Below are positions 35,668-46,614 of a stretch of 64,000 bases of DNA, in pieces (within the stretch, counting starts at the first letter, position 1; the number at the start of each line of letters is the position of its first letter). This DNA is from Schistocephalus solidus (lineage: Eukaryota > Platyhelminthes > Cestoda > Diphyllobothriidea > Diphyllobothriidae): assembly GCA_017591395.1 (NCBI GenBank), contig WEDG01007282.1:18036-82035 (forward strand), read 5' to 3'. The notes beneath the pieces are model-generated. The model had not been told where the DNA came from and searched no databases. It saw only the letters and a program-made list of their open reading frames with translations. The translations under genes were made by a program, and so were the position numbers.

Positions 35668-35958
35668 ATGTGCAGAACAAAAATATATAACATCTACGCG
35701 CGATACATTCCTTCTGAATATTTGTTTCTTAAAGGAACATTAATAATCCTTTTTGATATAATGATAATTAACTCAGTGTCTACAATGCTTTATAAGAAAG
35801 GTCAGCCTTATTTGTTCAATTTAGCAGGATCATCTGGACCTCACGCTCAAGAAGCGGAATGTACTTGCTTTATTTCACAAAAAAATAAAAGCATCGGGAA
35901 ATTCTATTATTCGCCTTGTCTTTGTAAATTGTGGAAAAGACCGTTCTTAGAAAATTAA
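35668..35958 (+). CDS. Unrecognised 96-codon frame
   Basis: An open frame downstream of a TATA-like word (CTTTATAAATCCCGG, near 35,610). The middle is hydrophobic (GTLIILFDIMII) and the C-terminal third contains four cysteines in a CTC and CLC arrangement, then PFLEN and a stop. A small secreted or membrane protein is conceivable, but I see no family match and no conserved splice structure. An AATAAAA run lies inside the frame. A chance frame is as likely. Confidence 0.25.
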   Translation: MCRTKIYNIYARYIPSEYLFLKGTLIILFDIMIINSVSTMLYKKGQPYLFNLAGSSGPHAQEAECTCFISQKNKSIGKFYYSPCLCKLWKRPFLEN

Positions 35959-35984
35959 GTAATATTTAAAGTTCACTAGCACCT

Positions 35985-36760
35985 AAAATGTTTCCATTGC
36001 AGAGTAGGATAAATTGTGGTGTTGTTGGTGGTCACTGACTTGATCGGTGCGGAATAAGCGGCAGTAAGAATGTTTAGAGATCAAGGAAGACGGGTCATAA
36101 GGTTTGTGAGCACCCGTAAATTGGCTGGTGTTCCTAGTGGGGTTTGAAGCAGATGTGATAATAGGGGTTCTTGCTAATTTAGCAGGATTCGTTGTCGGCT
36201 TGTTGCAGCATTGCATATTAATATGTTTTACCAGGTCATCTGGCCCGCTGAGTGCGCATTGGCAGCGTTAGAGGGAGGAAAGTGTTTAGTTGTGAACACT
36301 TGGGATCGGTAGCGCTTGTATAATTGTACGTCACGTATTTGGCTTTGGCAGTGGAAATAGGGTTTGATTCGTTACTTGCTATACAGGTATTCTCCGGAGC
36401 GTTCGGTCTTTGGTAAGGTAATTACAGGTTTCCAGCTTTATTTGCAGTCACGTAAGACAGTTTTGCAAAGCATCCTTATAGCGTAGTGTTTGTCTTCATT
36501 AAGAGCAAGCAATTGTATTAAAACGTACGTAAGCGGTGGTTTGTGTAATCGCACGTCGTCCACCGTCAAGGGAATGACTGTTTCCTTGCATTTTCAGTTT
36601 CGTGAACATGGCGTGAATGTTGAAAATTCTGTTTTTTTCCACGAGTTCCGTGTCTGTGATCCTGCATTACTATCTGAGCTTCAGTATTCAGTAAAGGCAC
36701 CTAAGACAGGCGTTTTTCATTGGGGTGGCATAATAAGTAGGAATTGTCCAGGAAGTAAGT
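35985..36760 (-). pseudogene. RTE-like LINE, C-terminal part (copy 1)
   Basis: Minus-strand piecewise translation gives ILKLR..CRITDTELVEKNRI and FNIHAMFTKLKMQG (36,590-36,720), then STAKAK (about 36,340), then a decayed C2H2-like finger RCQCALSGPDDLVKHINMQC (about 36,200-36,260), then a T/N/P-rich tail (CNKPTTNPAKLARTPI). In the better copy at 38,888-39,289 the same blocks appear in the same order. This is the region downstream of the RT in an RTE-like family that ends in a zinc finger. It has stops and frameshifts and is inactive. Confidence 0.7.
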
Positions 36761-36764
36761 AATT

Positions 36765-37930
36765 GCAATTGATGCTGCACTGCAGGATGAAAACCTATTA
36801 TTCTTCAGCCCTGGACTGGCACCATTATCAATTTAGTGAAAAGCTTAACTTCGGCAAATATGTAGCTTTAGCACATTCCAGTCCAGTAACCAGTGAAATG
36901 AGACGTCAGACAATTAGACTAACGCATCTGGTGAAATAAATCCGGAGCAATCTGACATAATTGTTTATCCACAAATGAATAACATCCGTACCCATTGTTA
37001 AACTTTCCTTTTTAAGCAGCAGATTCAACAAGATGGTAAGAGAGTTGATAGTATTGTTTTGCTATTGTTGTGTACGGTAATAGGCGGTCTATTCACCGTC
37101 AAGTCTAATATTTTGCAACGTGATGGATCAATACGCTTTCGAATCTCAAGTAATCGACATGACCGATTCATTGGGTTTATATAGGGTAGTAGTTAGGACA
37201 GTGGAGGTTGGGGTTATCTAGTCAGAGCAGACGGTGTAGCTACTAGTGACGGTGGCGCTGTTGTCTGTGGAGTTGTTTTTGTGGTACAGGGGAAAGTTCT
37301 CTTGTATTCATATGGTTTTTGCACGTAACTATTGTCGTGACCACCGCTTTTGTTAATACTCTCGCTACTCAATCAGTCATGTTCCGAATAAAGATGTGGT
37401 TTTCGTTAATGGAGAGCTGTAGACAGCTCTGATAGAGTTAAAACATCTTTCATTTCCTTACGGTTTGCATATATTTTGACCTTGTCAGCTGCACGGCATA
37501 AGGTGGTAGCATCTTAAGAAGACCTCTTTGTTGGCGTCAGTTCAGACTACGTTGTCTGTCACAGGGCATCGACGACCAAATGATTACCCTGTGCATGTCT
37601 GTTTGAGGACATACATTCGCCGTTATTATTAACTTCAAACGCCCCCGAAATGAGAAGCCTGATGATTTCAAAGAATAAACACTACAGCCCTGAATTAATG
37701 GAACCACTGCGACTCTCATTTAGGCATTTGCAAAACTTCTGATGAATAAATCATAAATTTTAAAGCGCTCACGCAGCGCTGTAAAATTGTTCTGAATCGC
37801 CCTGATGCTACTATCAACCGGCACCCCAAGTGGAAATGACATTGGCCTGGATCTCTAGCCTTCCCGTTAAAAAGAACCGTCCAGGCCATGCAAAAAAATT
37901 CAATTTGGATATATGGTGATGCGACACAAT
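36765..37930. other. Mixed repeat debris, no gene recognised
   Basis: The part at 37,170-37,300 is TG/GT-rich and, read on the minus strand, threonine- and proline-rich, resembling the low-complexity tail of the RTE-like family on both sides. A 60-codon minus frame (37,537-37,719) has no recognisable motif. Confidence 0.35.
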
Positions 37931-37949
37931 TGCGGCGTAAGTCGACAAG

Positions 37950-38814
37950 CTCGGCGAAATCAGTTTATTAAGGAAAATACAACGAAATAACATAAGATTT
38001 TGTGCCTATGACAAGCTCCTTAAAAACTCGACCAAAATCCATTTCAACAAGCGGAAAGGGAACCTGAAACTTTGTGATAACCACAAAGGCAACTCACTGT
38101 TCAACATCGTCGGGATGATCTTCACTTGTATTTTATCTAAATCTTCCGAACGACCAACTAGGACAAGGGCTAATCTTGGAAGGCAAATATGACTTTCAAA
38201 GACACAACGAAATATCCGACAAGCTCTTCGCAACTCCCAGCTAAAATGGAAGTGGCAAGAGACGCAAACCGAACAGCTTTACTAGCTTCAGATATCCAAA
38301 ATACTCCAACAATGGAAATGGTGCTGGGTAGTAGAAAATCATGCAGAATTTCGGCTCTCCCAGGCGAGTCACGTGCATTATCTGTCATCTCCATAACGGG
38401 ATGCTGCCCAGCGTCACAGAAATTGGGACAGTCTTAAAAGCTTCCGCAGTGCCCAACGAAGTGAGGCAGAGCTGTTTGCTTGTTCCCACTCTACCGGTGG
38501 ATGACTACTGTGATGTACGCCGTGCGATAGGCATCGCCTACAAAACTGACGAACACCTTCTCAATATTTGGTGCATGCAGGCGCCAACGCGTGTGTCTAC
38601 GGTTAAAGTCCGTAACTTGCTCGTCGAGGGACGACCGTGCCCTTAACACAGCGACTAAGGAGGACATGCAGAGGAGCATGGACATCTTCGCTACCAGCTG
38701 CGACACTTTCGAAATAATAATCAACACAACCAAAACGGTAGTCATGCAGAAAGGTTCACACAGCGCGTGAATACAATGCTCATCGAATCTTTTGCCAACG
38801 GCGCTCAACTCAGG
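37950..38814 (+). pseudogene. RTE-like LINE, RT core (copy 2)
   Basis: Plus-strand relic of the reverse transcriptase: NKRKGNLKLCDNHKGNSLFN and IVGMIF (38,050-38,130), the NFGSP block with GMLPSVTEIGTVLKA (38,345-38,440), PNEVRQSCLLVPTLP (about 38,455-38,500), IAYKTDEHLLNIW and QAPTRVSTVKV (38,530-38,610), and after a frameshift DDRALNTATKEDMQRSMDIF (38,625-38,690). The last block carries the DD of the family FADD catalytic box. The copy stops abruptly at about 38,814, where an opposite-strand copy of the same family begins with its tail. Confidence 0.8.
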
Positions 38815-41050
38815 TTAGAATCGATCCCATTTGCTGGTGGAATGGACGGTATTGTAGATAGCAGGTGACTGGTCATTGAAGGTTGTCTCAGCGGTTGTGT
38901 AAGCGAGGGTAGTGGTTTTGGTGGTGTTCACCACTCTGATCGATGGGGTTTGTGTCAGGTTGTTGTTGTTGACGGCCAAGGACGGCGGTGCATCGGAAGT
39001 TTTGATCACCGGTGGCGGGGATGGATACTGTGTCGGGAGTTAAAAGAAGGCTGACAGAAGGGCTGTTGGCCGATGAAGAAGGTGCTGTTGTCGGAGTATG
39101 GTTACCTTGCGTTCGAAGATGTCCGACGAGGTCAATTCGCGCGCAGAAGGTACGTTGAATGTGGTGGCATGTGGCCAGTACTTTGGCGTTGACAATGTGG
39201 ATCCAAGGTGCTTGTGACATCAGAGCCACCCTTTCGGCATTGGCAGCGGCGAACCAGTTGGCTTTGTAGGTTGCTGCACCAGTGCTCACTGCTGTTTCCT
39301 AGGTGGTCTGGTTCTGCGTGAGATCCTTTATGGTCACTGGGTTTTTCTGCAATTCTTTTAAAGAATTATTAACAATTACCATGTAGAAAACACCCGTGAC
39401 GACATCTCCGTACAAACGTATTTTGGGCAGTAGCTCCTCGTTCATCCACATCAGGCGGTCACTGCATTGCAGTTGAAATTGCCTGAATTCTGAAGATTCC
39501 GGTTCGCTCTAGGACTTCCATGTCCGGGATTCTGTACTGCTATTTCAGTTTCAGTAATCTGCGGAGACAGCTAAGAAAGAAGTAATTCAGTTTCCTGTTT
39601 ACTTTTGAGTGAATGACTGGCGTGTGGTCTAGACAACGGTCCTGTAGATCTTACATATGGCGTGCAGTTCTACGCTGTGGTGATTCCACACGAAAGCTTG
39701 CAGTCAGCAAAAGGCCTTGTTGGTTTTGAAGACCTGTTTAGCGACCTTGCTGTCCATTCTCATGTTGCGTGACAGCGTGCTTCCAATATAGGAAAAACGT
39801 TTAGGGTCTTCGGTTTGGTGGCATTAAAGTTGAGTCTTGGAGCATTGTATTTCGCGCTGGGTGACGGTTGTTGCACGACCACCGTTTCGCCGTTAGGTTA
39901 AAGTTGGCACAGCCATCGGTGAAGAGGTCAATGGTCATTTGCATGTCCCCATGCGTCGCGGTGTTGGTTACACAGTCGTCTTTGCAGAGAAGGTCATGGA
40001 TTGTGACCATAGAACACGTGTTAGGGCCTGCATAGGCCGGCTTTTAAATAGACGCCCATATAGGCTTTGGATATTCCAGGGAGGCCGTCCCATTGTAAGT
40101 TATGCACACCATCATTCCGTTGGGTAGCTAACCCACCATGTGCGTGAACCGCTCAAAAAAGCCAAATTTCTTCCTGATTGTCCAGAGCCAATCGTGATTT
40201 CATGTGCCCAAGGCTTTCTCAGATCCTCAATAATAGTGCAGATATGCATTTTCATGTCCTGGCCATTTTCTTGTACCTGGAGTGTGGTGAAAATCGTGTC
40301 AGTTGTCCTGCGGTGTCTTCAGAAGCCGCATTGACTATTTGGGAACGGCCGTTCAGACCACTAAGAAGAATGCAAGCAATATAGATCAGCGAGATGCCTT
40401 AGTGGTTATAACCGGTTACCATTGGTTCCCCTTCCGCTTGTAGAGATGGAAGATAGTTGAGTAATTTAAATCTGATGAAACCTGTCGTCGGCGCGTCCTC
40501 ACATGGAAAAACCTTGAGCGTTTAGCCATCAGCCACGGATGCTTGTGCCTAAAGACTTCCGCGTGAATTGTATTTGAGCATCATGCTTCGCAGCTGGAGA
40601 GATTCCTTTGGCTCGGATGATTTCTGGATGGGAAGGTGGGAGATCCACATCATTTTTCATGTTCAGTTGGGGAGCCGGTGGATGAGAGCACTGGAGATTG
40701 TCCATGACAATTCTGAGGTGCTCGGACCAGCCATTCAAGATTTGTAAGTTCCTCATTCGGGAACGTTGGGCCATCGGAGGTGAGAAGTGGTGCGTTTCGC
40801 TTGATACACAGACCATAAATGGTCATGATGGGTTTGAAGAAGTTTTTCCTTTCGTTGCGGTCCGCGTACTTCTGGATTTCCTCAGCCTTACTGACCATCC
40901 AGGCGTCCTGCATCTACCGCAGCTGTCATTTAACAAGGCGGTTGCATCTGAATACGACTGATTTAATGGCGCCAGTCATGCTGTCTATGTAAGGTTTGTG
41001 TAGTTGGTTCTTGTTGGCGAGTAGATTCCTCATGTCATCAAACACTTGCG
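38815..41050 (-). pseudogene. RTE-like LINE, long relic (copy 3)
   Basis: Minus strand, domains in order from the 5' side. DDMRNLLANKNQLHKPYID (about 41,000-41,045), AWMVSKAEEIQKYADRNE with RKNFF (40,830-40,910) and DVDLPPSHPEIIRA (about 40,600-40,650) form the region before the RT. HDLLCKDDCVTNTATHGDM (39,940-40,000) is the RT catalytic box, with FADD changed to CKDD. LRRLLKLK, then YRIPDMEVLERTGIF (39,480-39,570) follow. The C-terminal part QRTFCARIDLVGHLRTQG (about 39,110-39,165) is a C2H2-like finger with one Cys and one His-side residue lost, and then a S/T/P-rich tail to 38,888. Multiple stops. It lies tail to tail with copy 2 at 38,814/38,815. Confidence 0.85.
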
Positions 41051-42504
41051 TTTGTGAACGGAGTGATTGAAATTCGTATTCTTCAATTTAATGCTGATAT
41101 CTTCAACGCAGAGCATCAATTGTTATATCGAAGTATCGAGATATTTTGCGGTTTAATATGTCACGTTGTCATATTGAAGGCTTTCATTCACTTTTGTAAG
41201 ATACACTGTAGTTTTCGAAAGGCTTGTTTTAGGTCACCTTGTATCTGTCTATAGTTCAAAGGAAACAGATGAAGATTGGACAATCGTGTCTCCTGAGGCA
41301 GGTAGATTTGACCACAAACAGATTTGGCTGCACGTCTTTGGTCCATATCAAGGGTGCTGTTGTCGTTTACCGTCCCCGGTCTCCAGGCGTGTATGACAAA
41401 ATTCCAATTGTGGTCACACGAACACCCCTGAAGACCTTATTAGAGCACTCTTTGTCGAATTTTGGAAACGCTCGCTCAATTAGTTTCAAGCTTGACATGA
41501 CAGGTTTGGCTACTTTTGAGCAATAAGACGATGGCTTCAGTGAGGGCGTGATCCATACTCCTTTCTGAGTTTTCACCTCTGGTAGTGGTGTATAGTCCAG
41601 ATAGTCAATTCTCTGTTGCACGGAGCTGGTTCTGCCGATTCGCTAATTTCGTGAACATTTCCTCGAGTCGATGCAAGTTCGCCTATAGAGTTGATTCATC
41701 AGCTTAGTTGTGGATGACCTTCAAAAGGTTTATTTTGTCAGCATAGATGATGGTGTCTCAGTCCAACCCAGGTACGCAGTGATCAATGTATAAAAGGAAG
41801 AGGAAAGGACAAGGACTGAGTCCTGAGGAACCTCACTCTCAACCGCCCCCTCCACCGACTTTTGATCGCCAATCTGAGATCACCCGATCGCGTTCAAAAT
41901 CTTGTCCCTTTCACCAATTCAGTTGAGTTTGTATAGGAGACGCTGGTGAGGCACCTTATGAAGACTATGTTAACTGCGTGCAACACATTTCCTTCATTTA
42001 CCTCTCGGGTTCATCGTTCCAGACAATAAAGCAAATTGGTTAAACAGAGCCTTCATCTGTGCATTCCGTGCTGCGCGTTTGAGAGAAGATAATACCACTC
42101 AAACTACTGTATCAGTTTGCGTTTACTTATTCGCACCATAATTTTGCAAAATATGTCAGTGAGACCTACTGACTAGTAGTTATTTGCGGAAGCCCAGCTG
42201 CCACTTTTATGTATCGGGGAAAGCCACTCAGTCTTCCACTCGTGTGGCAATCTACCTGCAGCGAGGGAGGGTATGAAGAGTATACACAAAGGTTCGGCAA
42301 ACTCAACGTCCAACTCCTTAAACAACGTTGTCGGTATTACATCAGGACCTGTCGAGTTGGTTTCTTCCAGTTTCAGTAGTTTCTGTAGAACAATAGGTTC
42401 TGTTATGACCACTGAGTCAATTGTCGGTTAGCTTGGCCTCCCTCGTAAAAACCGATCGAAATAACTGAGATATATGCTTAGCATTTTCTTCGTTCTTGCA
42501 AAGT

Positions 42505-43470
42505 TCTACACCTGGTAGTGTGGATCTCGAGCTTCTTCAAACCCTCACTGCATTGTTCAAAGTTATCCAAGTCTGCGATCTCAGCCCTGTACCTTGTAAA
42601 GCGGGTTTTCTCTGACTTTGATGAAGACTGCTCTGCAAAAGTCTTTTGAACGTTTGTGCAGCCGCAATTGGAGTTCGGTATCCAAGCTTGGAGAACCTGG
42701 ACCGTGAAGGATCTCAATATCCTCGAAAAAGGTTCAAAGGCGTGCAACCGAACTTGTGACTGGACAGGGCTCATAAACCCTAGGAAACCTGATTAGCTAA
42801 CCTGTATCTCTTTCCCTTGAATTACAGGCAGCTACAAGGTGACCTGATACAAACATTCCTTATCATGTTCGGTCAGGACTCCAGCCTCGTACCTGAAGAC
42901 TTCTTCCAGTTAGCAACAACCACGAACTTGAGAGGTCATTCACTCAAACTACGTGTGACTGGGGCCAGAGTGGATACACGAAATTTATTCTTCTCCAAGA
43001 GAGCGGTCGACGCTTGCAATGTTCTGCCTCTGGATGTTTTTATGGCTACTTCCGTTGAGCTTTTAAGAAAAAGCTAGACCAGTATAGCAGTGCCCACTTT
43101 ATTATCCCCAGATCTTCTTAGTCACGTCCCAGTTGAATCACACTCTTATTATTACAATCCTACTTTCTTTATTTTCAATACCATTTTAATAGCATTTTTA
43201 TTATCCAAACTCATCGCATATGCCTCACTCACGAGATTCTTGTCAACAACAATAGTAGGTTATCATGCTACTCGTGATATGCGAGTACACATTTATGTTA
43301 TCTCTCTTTTATTAGCCAACAGCCGCTTATTTTCCAAACGCTATTATGTAAACCAACTTTTTTTACATTTTCCTGATGTACCAGAGCCTTTTAAGCCATA
43401 ATGTAAACAAGAGGGAGTTCAAAGGCGTTTGCCTCTATTTCCCTTAATGAACTGAACTGAACTGAACCTT
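42505..43470 (+). pseudogene. 5'-truncated CR1-like LINE inserted in the minus CR1
   Basis: Plus-strand C-terminal half of the same or a close family. It reads VWISSFFKPSLHCSKLSKSA and LYLVKRVF (42,515-42,610), LEFGIQAWRTWTVKDLNILE (42,668-42,727), VQRRATELVTGQG, then a 86-codon open stretch (42,817-43,077, read from a TTG, with no ATG there) containing LNYRQLQGDLIQTF and TTTNLRGHSLKLRVTGARV. A one-base frameshift near 43,065 precedes KKKLDQYSSAHF. The 3' end is a (TGAAC)4 run at 43,448-43,467, the kind of short tandem tail seen at CR1 3' ends. The fragment interrupts the minus-strand CR1 between its endonuclease linker and RT. I found no clear target-site duplication. Confidence 0.85.
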
Positions 43471-43945
43471 TATCTGTACAAGAAGAGCTTCGGGTTTACT
43501 CCTGCACGGTTTATCCAGTATATTTCGAAACATAAGCGAGCTTTAAAAACAAGGCTTTTTACCCTGTTTCTCTGCATTTTGTACTTCGTCAGCGATTCGA
43601 AGGTCTTTTCGATTCAATAGGATGGCCAAAGCTTTCACTTGCAGTTAAATTCACTCTTCAGTGTAGTTGTAAGCCAAAGGGGCCTGTTTGTGACATTTTT
43701 GAATTAGAAAAGTAGTAAGTGATAACTCCATGTAGTACGGCCTTAAATTCCAACCCATCTTTGAGAATACACCCAGTGAATGTTAATTTCCAATCTAAAT
43801 GGGGCAGATAAATTTTAATTTGGTAGAAATCTCCACGCCATAGGTTGCGTTTGACAGTGATGCTTTGATCGGGGACAGAGAAGAGTGAATATTCCCACTG
43901 TATGGCTACGTGGTCACTTTTGCCCAGTGGTGGTAGACAGTGTTG

Positions 43946-44428
43946 TGTAGAAGAAGGTTGAAACTGCTAAGAACCGAGGTGTACAAAATAAATTAACGCT
44001 AAGTCGAGAATTGTGTCTAAACTACAAACGACAAAAGGACGGCAAAAGTGTCAGAGGATTGTTAGAATGCAGACTCACGAAAAATGCAGCTTCTAGATAG
44101 CGAGTATTGTTAAGGATTGCAATGAAATCTGAGCTAGATCCAGAAAGCTATGCATCAAGGATGAAGAGCAGAGTCAGGAGTTCAATTGAGACGGCGATCA
44201 ATAGAATGCAATCGAGAAATGGAGATCAATCGTTGCAATTGACTGCAAGTAATTGAGATAGATCAGTACAATCAAGATTGCAGTGGGGACATGCAGCAGC
44301 GAAAACAGAAGACGTTTAACATGCCGGTTGAAGCTGGCTGGGTTTTTTTTAGCACATTAAAACAAGGGATCATAAAGATTCAGGTGAACAAGAAAGATAC
44401 GAAGATTTAAATTGTACAAATACCTACA
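43946..44428 (-). repeat. 3' LTR of the gypsy-type element
   Basis: 483 bp, copy of 46,124-46,614. Shared words include GAATTGTGTCTAAACTACAA, ACGACAAAAGGACGGCAAAA and GTTGCAATTGACTGCAAGTA. Bounded inside by the purine tract and outside by the CR1 endonuclease sequence (minus-strand CLPPLGKSDHV). Confidence 0.88.
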
Positions 44429-44578
44429 CAACTCCCCCACCAGAGCGTTTGTTGTACAAAAAACGCTCGATAAAAAAGGGAAAAAATAATACGACAAATT
44501 CCTTATGATTGGCAGGAAAATGGATATATCTAGCAGAACGAGAGGAAATGCGTTGTGGTTAAGAAGAAGTAGCAAAAC

Positions 44579-45122
44579 GTGTGAATGGGGTGATCGAGTG
44601 TGAAGGTTGAGTGGAAGGGACCGACATAGGTGGAATGGGTGGTGACGATGCGGAGTAATTTAATGGAGCAACGGGCAGTGGGACGCACTCAAGATAAGCT
44701 GGCTTGAATCTGTCGATGGAGACTGTGTCAGTCTTTTCAGCCTTCTGTATGATGTAATACTTGTCCATATGTTGAAGCACCTTGTATGGGCCATCATAAG
44801 GGGAACAAAGAGGCTTGCGAACTGCGTCGTGCCGGACGAAGACGAATGGAGCAGATTAAAGGTAGTCTTGCACAAAAACGCGTTTGTATGTCAGGCGAGT
44901 GGGAGTTGGACGCAATTGAGCCAAGCGCTGTTTCAATTGTTGAACGAAAGCATTCGACAAGCTAGTGTCTACGGTGAGAGGCTGCACAAATTCGCCGGGA
45001 AGGCGGAGAGGTGTACCGTATACAAATTCTGCCGTAGTACATTGAATGTTCTCTTTGACAGCTGATCGAATACCCAAAAGGACGAGGGGTAAGGTGTCAC
45101 TCCACGCATTACTGGCTGGCAT
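44579..45122 (-). pseudogene. Integrase C-terminal remnant
   Basis: Two overlapping minus frames together give WSDTLPLVLLGIRSAVKE, FVYGTPLRLPGEFVQPL, RKPLCSPYDGPYKVLQ-like (frame-shifted) and then DTVSIDRFKPAYLECVPLP. This is the end of the integrase core and the C-terminal SH3-like region of Ty3/gypsy pol, where the terminal xDRxKPAY block is typical. The catalytic D-D-E part is not present. The reading frame starts immediately after the gag finger, marking the deletion join near 45,120-45,130. Confidence 0.8.
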
Positions 45123-45129
45123 TGTCGTT

Positions 45130-46070
45130 TATCTGTTGCGGATTCTGAGGGAATTTGCACGGCGGAATACACTTGCGTGCTTTCACGCCATAGGTTCGAT
45201 GGTACCAGCACACGGTCTGTGGCTGCCGTTCCCGTGATTCGGACCGTCGACGTTGATATGTTTGACGACTATTTGACTGGAGATTGTTGATAATAGAACA
45301 CATGTTGCTGATTGCGTGCATAAAAGGCGTACGGTATCCTTTAAATCTTCACAATCACTGCTACGCACGATATTTGATGCTTGCGAAAGGTCAGGTAATG
45401 GTGCGGCCCATCGATAGGCACAACAGCACGATGATAACGTCACATAGGGAGGGTCACGTTCTGAGTTTGGAGTGCCTTGATGAGCAGGAGTGTCAATATT
45501 ATCAGATCTGGAAGTGGACACCGATGTCTGTTGAAGACTAGAAACATGCGGTACCGCTTGGATAGCATTCCATTATTCTGTCTGCATGAGTGGCTAGTTT
45601 ATCCAATGAGGTGCTCGTGTCGAGCATAGCCAATACCTGCTACATGGGCAGGGGAAGCTTATCAAGCCAGATCTGTCGGAAAATTGCATCATCCTAATGA
45701 CGACCGGCAAGCAAAGAACGCATGCGTCACATTAGTTTGGAAGGTGTTTGATCTCCAAGTTCGACTTGCGTGAAAAGCTCACGCAGCATTCGGTTGGTCG
45801 ACTTGGCCACCCGATTAACTACAGCATCCTTCAACTGGGTGTATGGCTCCTCAGCAGGGATAGGATCAAGGAGGTCCTCGACGTCAACTAGCAACATCGA
45901 AAGGAAGTGATTGCACTACGTATGAATAAACGCGTGCGTTCACTGGTGATACGGCGAGTCAGAAAACTACCTCGATCTGCCTAAACCATACGCGAGGGTT
46001 GCTCGGCGTAAATGGGGAAAAATTTGAAAGAGAGGCCATGGACGTCAAGAGAGTCTGCGTTGGTCTCCAT
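45130..46070 (-). pseudogene. gag of the gypsy-type element
   Basis: Minus strand from ATG at 46,070 (METNADSLDVHGLSFKFF, then after a frameshift NPRVWFRQIEVVF). The C-terminal end has a zinc-knuckle-like segment CWYHRTYGVKARKCIPPC at about 45,165-45,218, with Cys/His at a C-x2-H-x9-C-x3-C spacing, a form I associate with flatworm gypsy gag proteins. Frames are broken in the middle (an open part at 45,183-45,521). The protein would package element RNA. Confidence 0.7.
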
Positions 46071-46123
46071 TGTCGTAGCAAGTGATATGGTGCGTAATAA
46101 TAGAAAAGCGGGGTCACCAATTT

Positions 46124-46614
46124 TGTAGGGATAGACGAGGGTCGAAACTGCTAAGAACCGATTTGTACAAAGTAAATTATCGCTAAAGGGAGAATTGTGT
46201 CTAAACTACAAACGACAAAAGGACGGCAAAAATGTCAGAGGATTGTTAGAATGCAGACTCACGAAAAACGCAGCTTCTAGATAGTGAATGTTGATGAGGA
46301 TTGTAGTGAACTCTGAGCTAGATCCAGAAAGCTATGCATCAAGGATGAAGAGCAGAGTCAAGAGTTCAATTGAGATGGCGATCAGTAGAATGCAATCAAG
46401 AAATGGAGATCAATCGTTGCAATTGACTGCAAGTAATTGAGAGAGAATAATACAATCAAGATTGAAGTGGTGACATGCAGCAGCGAAAACAGAAGACGTT
46501 CAACATGCCGGTTGAAGCTGGCTGTTGTGTTTTTTTAACACTTTGAAACAAGGGATCATAAAGATTAAGGTGAACAAGAAAGAAACATTGATGTAAATTG
46601 TACAGATACCTACA
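46124..46614 (-). repeat. 5' LTR of the gypsy-type element
   Basis: 491 bp, aligning by eye at roughly nine bases in ten with 43,946-44,428. On the minus strand it starts TGTAGGTATC and ends CCCTACA, the usual TG...CA ends. A T-rich run is near its middle. The divergence of the two LTRs points to an old insertion. Confidence 0.88.

Larger units (their letters stand above)
43946..46614 (-). mobile_element. Ty3/gypsy-type LTR retrotransposon with deleted pol
   Basis: Minus-strand element flanked by two LTRs and inserted in the endonuclease of the CR1-like LINE. Coding order is gag (46,070 to about 45,130) and then directly the C-terminal part of integrase (45,122 to about 44,580). Protease, RT, RNase H and the integrase catalytic core are missing, so about 3 kb of pol has been deleted. 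A primer-binding-site candidate TGGTGACCCCG (plus 46,109-46,119) lies 4 bp inside the 5' LTR, and a purine tract GGTGGGGGAGT (plus 44,431-44,441) lies just inside the 3' LTR. It is non-autonomous and has frameshifts. No matching target-site duplication was found (flanks AACGG and CAACAC on the minus strand share only part). Confidence 0.88.

Noticed and set aside
42478..42774. 98-codon minus frame inside the CR1 region
   Set aside because: The plus-strand reading of the same bases gives the CR1 C-terminal blocks, so the minus frame is a shadow.
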